A DNA stretch of 9,003 nt. It comes from Pseudomonadota bacterium (GTDB lineage Bacteria > Pseudomonadota > Gammaproteobacteria > Acidithiobacillales > Acidithiobacillaceae). This document shows, in pieces, positions 5,326 to 9,003 of this stretch; the stretch's first letter is position 1, and each line of letters starts with the position of its first letter. The notes beneath the pieces are model-generated. The model ran no database searches. It saw only the letters and a list, made by a program, of their open reading frames with translations, and had not been told where the DNA came from. The stretch lies in contig JAKAVW010000109.1 of assembly GCA_021827445.1 (NCBI GenBank), positions 1 through 9,003 on the forward strand, in the 5' to 3' direction. The position numbers and the translations under genes were made by a program.

Positions 5326-6273
5326 TCACAATACCTTAGAAATGGCACGGGCCAGTTCATCTGGCACAAATTTCGTAACATAACCATCGGCACCCACGCT
5401 ATTGGCATGGGATTCGTTAGCAGAACCGGAAAGTGAAGAGTGAATCACCACAGGCACATCCTTCAGCACATCATTTTCCTTGATGTGCCTGGTGAGGGTG
5501 AATCCATCCATCTCCGGCATTTCCAGATCCGTCAGCACCATGGCCACCTTGTTGCGGGTAGGGATGCCCGCCGCCTTGGCTTCATTTGCCATGGCTTGCA
5601 ATCGTTCCCACGCCTCCTTGCCGCTTTGGGTCCCAATAAAGGGGAGTCCCAGATGGGTTAACGCCTTTTCAATCTGACTGCGTGCCACACCCGAGTCGTC
5701 GGCGAAGAGAACAACCGAGCCCGGCGGAATATGTACTTCGTGCGCCTGCGTAAGCTCATCGCCCCCCTTGAAGCGTGGGGGTAAGGCGAGTCGCAGAATT
5801 TGCTCCACATCCAGCACCAGTGCGAGACGCCCCTTTTCGTCGTCTTCATCCAACCGGGCAAGACTGGTGACTAAACCGCCTGTCGCCGCGACTTCCGTCG
5901 ACACCACACGACTCCAGTCGAGTCGCTTGATTTCTTCAACGTCTTCCACGGCAAAGCCCTGGATGGAGCGTTCATATTCCGTGACAAGAAGAATGTTGAG
6001 CCCAGAGGGAACGCAACCGGCCACGGCGGGCAAATTTACCACGGGGATTGTCTGGCCACGGATATTCGCTACCCCCATCACATGTTCCGGTGCCCCCGGC
6101 ATGGGGGTGATGGAGGGCATAACCAGCGCTTCTCGCACCTTGAACACGTTGATACCAAAAACTTCCCGAGTGCCCGACTTGGCATCCTTGCCCAGCCGAA
6201 ACACCAGCAACTCAAACTTGTTAGTGCCGGCGAGCCTGGAGCGTTCGTCCACATCCTGCATCACACTAGTCAT
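5326..6273 (-). CDS. cheV: Chemotaxis coupling protein CheV (CheW-receiver fusion)
   Basis: The 315-residue protein has a CheW-like domain at about 18-165 (FGINVFKVREAL, MGVANIRGQTIPVVNL) and a response-regulator receiver at about 185-315. The receiver is complete: acidic pair Asp192/Asp193 (LFADDSG), phospho-acceptor Asp249 (VLTDLEMPEMDG), switch Ser279, and Lys301 (YVTKF). CheV joins chemoreceptors to CheA and, when phosphorylated by CheA, helps adaptation. The start ATG follows AGGGAGAAAGGT. It begins 11 bp after the chemoreceptor stop codon, so the two form an operon and probably act on the same signalling array. CheA, CheW and CheY are not in the window. Confidence 0.93.
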   Translation of the reverse strand: MTSVMQDVDERSRLAGTNKFELLVFRLGKDAKSGTREVFGINVFKVREALVMPSITPMPGAPEHVMGVANIRGQTIPVVNLPAVAGCVPSGLNILLVTEYERSIQGFAVEDVEEIKRLDWSRVVSTEVAATGGLVTSLARLDEDDEKGRLALVLDVEQILRLALPPRFKGGDELTQAHEVHIPPGSVVLFADDSGVARSQIEKALTHLGLPFIGTQSGKEAWERLQAMANEAKAAGIPTRNKVAMVLTDLEMPEMDGFTLTRHIKENDVLKDVPVVIHSSLSGSANESHANSVGADGYVTKFVPDELARAISKVL

Positions 6274-6284
6274 ACCTTTCTCCC

Positions 6285-7535
6285 TTAGCGCAGTGCTGCT
6301 GTTACGCCACTATATATCGCATCGAGCTTTCCGATGATTTCCTGTTCAATGTTTGAAATCTCGTTGCTAAGGCGTATAACTTCACTTTTATCATTTAAGC
6401 CTATCGCCTGATTGATGGATTGCAATATGTCTTTGAAATGCTTACGGGCAGCTTCTAGTTTATGAAATGACGTATCACCTCCTAATAACTTGCGGCCAAT
6501 GCCGTCATACCAGTCACCAAATGCACATTGCTGTCCATCTGCTATTTTATCAATAAGGCTGCCCTTCCGCGCACTATTGATGGCCCCCCGAACGGATAGA
6601 CGTAATTCATTTTTTGCGCTGTCAATGGACATCAGCGAGGCCAGCAGGTTGAGAGAAGCGACCCTGGCGCTTAGCGCTTTGGTTACTGACTCAGCATTTT
6701 TGGCCTGTTTCTCTGAAGTCTGGCCTGCAGAGTCAATAGATTTAGCCGAATTCTCAATGGCTATGATATTGCTTTGCACCTCTTCCGTGGCTTCCTGTAC
6801 CCGTTTGGAAAGATTCCGCACCTCATCGGCCACCACAGCAAAGCCACGTCCATGTTCTCCCGCCCGGGCGGCTTCAATGGCAGCGTTCAAAGCTAACAGG
6901 TTTGTCTGGTAGGCGACTTCCCGGATAGTTTTGGCGATACGACTAATAGCACCCACTTCGGTAATCAATCCCTGAGAAGCTTTGCGGTTTTCGGCTATAG
7001 ACGCACTCAAAGTATGTAATGTCCCGCCTACATCCTGCATGGCTCCTGCTGTTTGTTCAGCGGTTATAATCATCTTTTCCGCATGTTGTGTCGCGCTTAG
7101 TCCCATGCTGCTGATGACACTTTCTGCGAGCTTGGCGCCACTAATTTCCCGCCAGGACGCATGAAAAGCAATAACCTGACCTTTATCGTCGCGCACCGGG
7201 GCAAAGTTCAGGGCAAAGGCAACGCCCCCCAGCGTGAGCTCGGTGTTATGTTCCTTTTCCGTGCCAGCGACTAGCTCTCGAAAAATGTTGCGGATACGCT
7301 CCGGGTCTTTGTGAAACTGATGAATAGAGTGGCCAAGGGCCGTGCGCACATCTGCTCCCCGTAGCATGGGGTTGAGTCGGCCGTGATGAAAGTTCATCAC
7401 GTCTAGCGCCGTATGGTTCATATAAAAAATAGTATTTTCCATCGCCTCGTCAGCCTCGCACAGCATCTCCAGGCTGGAGAGGTGTTCCAGCAGGGCTTTG
7501 GCGTAATCCAGCAAGTCATCTCGATTCAGGCTCAT
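6285..7535 (-). CDS. Soluble PAS-type methyl-accepting chemotaxis protein with a CZB-like C-terminus
   Basis: The 416-residue protein has no membrane segment, so it is a cytosolic receptor. An N-terminal PAS-like sensor spans about 20-130. The coiled-coil signalling domain follows (about 135-300), with the conserved hairpin tip at 206-243 (YQTNLLALNAAIEAARAG, GFAVVADEVRNLS) that contacts CheA and CheW or CheV. Residues about 305-375 resemble a chemoreceptor zinc-binding (CZB) domain with the hallmark CAFGDWYDG (Cys337-Gly345), but the expected His ligands appear to be Arg364 and Lys368, with no His near 307-310. A helical tail ends the protein. The ATG follows AAAGGAG at a good distance. cheV is next in the operon. 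It may sense redox state, ligand or pH inside the cell; the signal is unknown. Confidence 0.9.
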   Translation of the reverse strand: MSLNRDDLLDYAKALLEHLSSLEMLCEADEAMENTIFYMNHTALDVMNFHHGRLNPMLRGADVRTALGHSIHQFHKDPERIRNIFRELVAGTEKEHNTELTLGGVAFALNFAPVRDDKGQVIAFHASWREISGAKLAESVISSMGLSATQHAEKMIITAEQTAGAMQDVGGTLHTLSASIAENRKASQGLITEVGAISRIAKTIREVAYQTNLLALNAAIEAARAGEHGRGFAVVADEVRNLSKRVQEATEEVQSNIIAIENSAKSIDSAGQTSEKQAKNAESVTKALSARVASLNLLASLMSIDSAKNELRLSVRGAINSARKGSLIDKIADGQQCAFGDWYDGIGRKLLGGDTSFHKLEAARKHFKDILQSINQAIGLNDKSEVIRLSNEISNIEQEIIGKLDAIYSGVTAALR

Positions 7536-7583
7536 TCATTGCACTCCTTTATAGGTAAGTATTAGTTCGGTGTCCCTAGACGG

Positions 7584-7709
7584 CTAACGGATAATGGCCG
7601 TGCCCACCGTGAGCCCGTCAACTCCATTCAGAAAGCGCTGCACATTCTCGCCTTCATGAATGGCTCCATGCTGAGAGCAATAGCTTTCAGAACACTCCGT
7701 GATGGACAT
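7584..7709 (-). CDS. Possible 41-residue Cys-containing peptide upstream of the chemoreceptor
   Basis: ATG 7709 opens MSITECSESYCSQHGAIHEG and runs to a TAG at 7586-7584, 48 bp before the chemoreceptor gene. The composition is protein-like, with two Cys, two His and several acidic residues. The frame is also open upstream to about 7755 without an alternative ATG, so it might be the C-terminal end of a decayed gene. No clear Shine-Dalgarno precedes the ATG. If real, it is probably the first gene of the chemoreceptor-cheV operon. No family is recognised. Confidence 0.3.
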   Translation of the reverse strand: MSITECSESYCSQHGAIHEGENVQRFLNGVDGLTVGTAIIR

Positions 7710-8178
7710 TTTCTGGGTTAAATCCGGCTCTGAAAGTGGGTTAAAAGTCGTTCAATAATCTGTGCTTATCCGGTTGACGCACCCAAAAGGTGAGGGTGTG
7801 ATTTTAGTCGATGCAAATGGATATTCTTCAATACGACGGACTTTCCTTCTGATGTGTCCATGCCTGGGTTCCGGCGGTTAATTACTGAATAAAGTCAACT
7901 GGTTCCGCTCACTTTTTGGGTTCGTGGGGATGTTGCTGCCCTAACTTACGCAGAGCTTTATTCCGGTGACTGGACTCATCCTAGCTGCCCGGGTGCATCA
8001 ACCGGATAAACACGCAATAATCCATGCCTTGATTCTGACTAATTATCTGGTTCCACTTCGCCGCAAGCGGTTGCGAGGTCTAAGGCCCTTGCAGACAGCC
8101 CGCCGCCCGCCCGTGACAAACAACACCTACATAATGCTATGTTACATTGTGTAGTATGCCGCATAATATTACATAGCA
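7710..8178. other. Spacer without a convincing gene
   Basis: No frame on either strand has both a good ribosome binding site and recognisable protein features. A GTG-started 62-codon frame at 7966-8154 is Arg- and Pro-rich and lacks support. The stretch contains GGGTTAAA twice (7715-7722, 7738-7745), an imperfect inverted repeat enclosing about 150 bp, and a palindromic region at its right end after mqsA. It is probably intergenic DNA with mobile-element debris. Confidence 0.45.
7777..7925. repeat. Imperfect inverted repeats bounding a 149-bp segment
   Basis: ACCCAAAAGGTGAG (7781-7794) is matched inverted by CTCACTTTTTGGGT (7908-7921) with one mismatch, and outward extension adds three more pairs. 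The enclosed 113 bp have no open frame of note. This architecture fits a small non-autonomous element (MITE). No clear target duplication is visible at the ends, so the call is tentative. Confidence 0.4.
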
Positions 8179-8187
8179 TTACACAGG
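8126..8187 (-). repeat. Palindromic region beginning at the mqsA stop codon
   Basis: TAATGCTATGT (8132-8142) is perfectly inverted as ACATAGCATTA (8171-8181) around 28 bp, and weaker pairing extends outward to CCT/AGG. The right arm ends exactly on the TAA stop codon of mqsA (8181-8179). As RNA this would be a long AU-rich stem just after the antitoxin frame. No T-run follows, so it is not a typical terminator; 3'-end protection or an inserted element end is possible. Confidence 0.5.
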
Positions 8188-8586
8188 CCCAGATTTAACC
8201 TCGTTAAGCAAATCGGGATGCCGTTCAAGCACCTTGAGCAGCTTCACCAGCGCCAAAGACGGCTTGGTCTTGCCGTTTTCGTAACGCGAGAAGGCATTGG
8301 CTCCGCCGCCGAAGATTTCAGCGGCTTGGCGTTGATCCAGATCAAGCTTCTTGCGCACCAGAGCGATGTAGTGAGGATCAACATAGGTCGAGTTCACCTG
8401 ACGCTGGAATTGCCCAATCAACTCACTGTAACGGCCGCCATATTCGCGGTTCAGGACAACCTCGCCACACGCCGGGCAGAAGTCGCCAGTCACCGCTGGA
8501 ATAATGGTGGTTTCGCCCTTGTATATGTAGGGCATATCGCGGGTATCATGGATCAATTCAGCCACGCCACAGCATGGGCATTTCAT
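8179..8586 (-). CDS. mqsA: MqsA antitoxin and transcriptional repressor
   Basis: The 135-residue protein matches MqsA along its whole length. The N-terminal zinc domain (1-65) keeps Cys3, Cys6, Cys37 and Cys40. The C-terminal Cro-type helix-turn-helix (about 70-130) includes LDLDQRQAAEIFGGGANAFS, and Asn97 and Arg101 are at the positions that contact operator DNA in the E. coli protein. MqsA neutralises the ribonuclease MqsR and represses its own promoter. The start ATG 8586 gives MKCPCCG; the longer frame from 8643 adds only residues read out of the mqsR region. AAGGAG, inside the end of mqsR, serves as ribosome binding site, and the gap to the mqsR stop is 2 nt. The antitoxin looks fully functional although its toxin partner is broken. 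Confidence 0.94.
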   Translation of the reverse strand: MKCPCCGVAELIHDTRDMPYIYKGETTIIPAVTGDFCPACGEVVLNREYGGRYSELIGQFQRQVNSTYVDPHYIALVRKKLDLDQRQAAEIFGGGANAFSRYENGKTKPSLALVKLLKVLERHPDLLNEVKSGPV

Positions 8587-8588
8587 GG

Positions 8589-8771
8589 TCACAACTCCTT
8601 GAAAGAAACAATCAGCACTGTTATCTGTCTTGGCATGGTACACATCCCGGCAAGATCATTGATCCCCAATTCACGGGCGCCATTGAAGGCGCTGACCGTA
8701 GTGTTGACCTTACCGGCTTCGGTCAATGCCTTTACGGTGGCCAGCTTGCAGTGAGGAATACCTTTTTCCAT
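8589..8771 (-). CDS. mqsR: MqsR toxin remnant with an internal in-frame deletion
   Basis: The 60-residue frame begins like MqsR (MEKGIPHCKLATVKAL, then FNGARELGINDLAGMC, residues 29-44) and ends like it (ITVLIVSFKEL, residues 50-60), but the family is normally about 98 residues long. Roughly 38 residues after GMC are missing, replaced by the junction residues TMPRQ. In E. coli MqsR the lost segment holds the catalytic Lys56, Gln68 and Tyr81, so GCU-cleaving mRNA interferase activity is not expected. Frame, start codon and coupling to mqsA (2-nt gap) are preserved. The frame may survive because it carries the ribosome binding site for mqsA. Whether the product still folds or binds MqsA is unknown. 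Upstream GGCGGAA is a weak ribosome binding site. Confidence 0.85.
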   Translation of the reverse strand: MEKGIPHCKLATVKALTEAGKVNTTVSAFNGARELGINDLAGMCTMPRQITVLIVSFKEL

Positions 8772-8780
8772 TCCGCCATT

Positions 8781-8814
8781 TTAACCTAATACACAAATAT
8801 TACAAGTAGGTTAA
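8781..8814 (-). promoter_or_regulatory. mqsRA promoter with a probable MqsA operator
   Basis: TTAACCTA and TAGGTTAA (8781-8788 and 8807-8814) form a perfect 8-bp inverted repeat with an 18-bp spacer. The arms carry the AACCT/AGGTT half-sites known for MqsA operators, though with a much wider spacing than in E. coli. On the minus strand TTAACC (8814-8809), 17 bp and TATTAG (8791-8786) make a plausible promoter, with each element touching one operator arm. The mqsR start codon is 10 nt further on. Repressor binding here would block RNA polymerase. Confidence 0.55.
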
Positions 8815-8860
8815 TTGCTCCAGTACAGCATTTAGAGTCAGCGTGAGCCATTTCCCGCTT

Positions 8861-8880
8861 CCGGTGTTATCCGGTGTTAA
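8861..8880. repeat. Tandem 10-bp repeat
   Basis: CCGGTGTTAT (8861-8870) is directly followed by CCGGTGTTAA (8871-8880), differing only in the last base. It lies between the stop of the partial gene at 8899 and the mqsRA promoter. It could be a phased protein-binding site or a replication slippage product. Confidence 0.5.
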
Positions 8881-8898
8881 TGGACAGTTGGCAGCTCT

Positions 8899-9003
8899 TC
8901 AAACAGGAGTAATGGCATAGTATGGCCGAATGTCTTCCTCGCTGATCTTGGGCTGTTCACGATGTACGAAGCCCATCAATTGGCGCGCCAATCCCGATGA
9001 GGA
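8899..9003 (-). CDS. C-terminal end of an unidentified protein (runs off the right edge)
   Basis: The last 34 codons of a minus-strand frame are visible, ending at a TGA at 8901-8899. The residues (such as ARQLMGFVHREQPKISEEDI, then RPYYAITPV) have a soluble, protein-like composition, and the two other minus-strand frames contain stops here. The product is not recognised. It precedes mqsRA on the same strand, with about 85 bp between its stop and the mqsRA promoter. Confidence 0.45.
   Translation of the reverse strand, partial: SSSGLARQLMGFVHREQPKISEEDIRPYYAITPV

Noticed and set aside
5183..5383. A plus-strand 66-codon frame opposite the transposase remnant.
   Set aside because: It is antisense to the remnant and overlaps the end of cheV; no support of its own.
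5768..6337. A 189-codon plus-strand frame opposite cheV.
   Set aside because: It is Ser/Arg/Thr-rich and antisense to a well-supported gene, a typical shadow frame.
7966..8154. A 62-codon GTG-started frame between the chemoreceptor operon and mqsA.
   Set aside because: Arg/Pro-rich, no ribosome binding site, and it runs into the palindrome after mqsA.
8160..8180. Resemblance of GCATAATATTACATAG to a XerCD dif site; also considered for 3763-3788.
   Set aside because: Only part of one half-site matches and the central spacing is wrong, so a dif site cannot be supported.
1..9003. CRISPR array, rRNA genes, riboswitch and replication origin.
   Set aside because: No regularly spaced 25-40 bp repeats, no rRNA-like sequence, no recognisable riboswitch core and no DnaA-box cluster were seen.

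Overview
The window looks like an accessory, mobile-element-rich part of a proteobacterial chromosome of moderate GC content. The regulator, chemotaxis and MqsRA proteins are of gammaproteobacterial or Acidithiobacillia type. I suspect an Acidithiobacillus-like host from the mix of genes, but this is a weak inference, because no 16S or other marker gene is present.

Layout. Positions 1-769 hold no convincing gene, only short repeats and a possible promoter. A tRNA-Leu(UAA) gene (770-854) is followed by a tyrosine integrase (1040-2041), with two pairs of helically phased 11-bp repeats between them. This is the classic arrangement of an integrative element using a tRNA 3' end as its attachment site. 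A BrnT/BrnA toxin-antitoxin pair follows the integrase after 7 bp. Next come a 40-residue single-pass membrane protein and a 134-residue coiled-coil protein whose promoter geometry predicts a leaderless mRNA. About 580 bp without genes (3339-3921) then carries a perfect 21-bp direct repeat, a perfect 10-bp inverted repeat and other recombinase- or transposase-like motifs.

The second half is coded mostly on the minus strand. Read in transcription order from the right it holds: the C-terminal end of an unknown gene (8899-9003); an mqsRA locus in which the toxin MqsR has lost its catalytic middle while the antitoxin MqsA is intact; about 470 bp of repeat-bearing spacer; a possible 41-residue Cys-containing peptide; a soluble PAS-type chemoreceptor with a degenerate C-terminal CZB domain; cheV, in an operon with it; a decayed transposase remnant; and a FleQ-like sigma-54 activator with no receiver domain.

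How it fits together. The chemoreceptor and CheV form a compact cytosolic sensing and adaptation pair that would feed a CheA located elsewhere. The FleQ-like activator may belong to the same motility or surface-attachment functions, but it appears to have its own promoter. The integrase, the two toxin-antitoxin loci (one functional-looking, one disarmed) and the IS debris suggest repeated gain and decay. The far attachment site of the element is not visible, so it is unclear whether the chemotaxis genes are cargo or resident genes.
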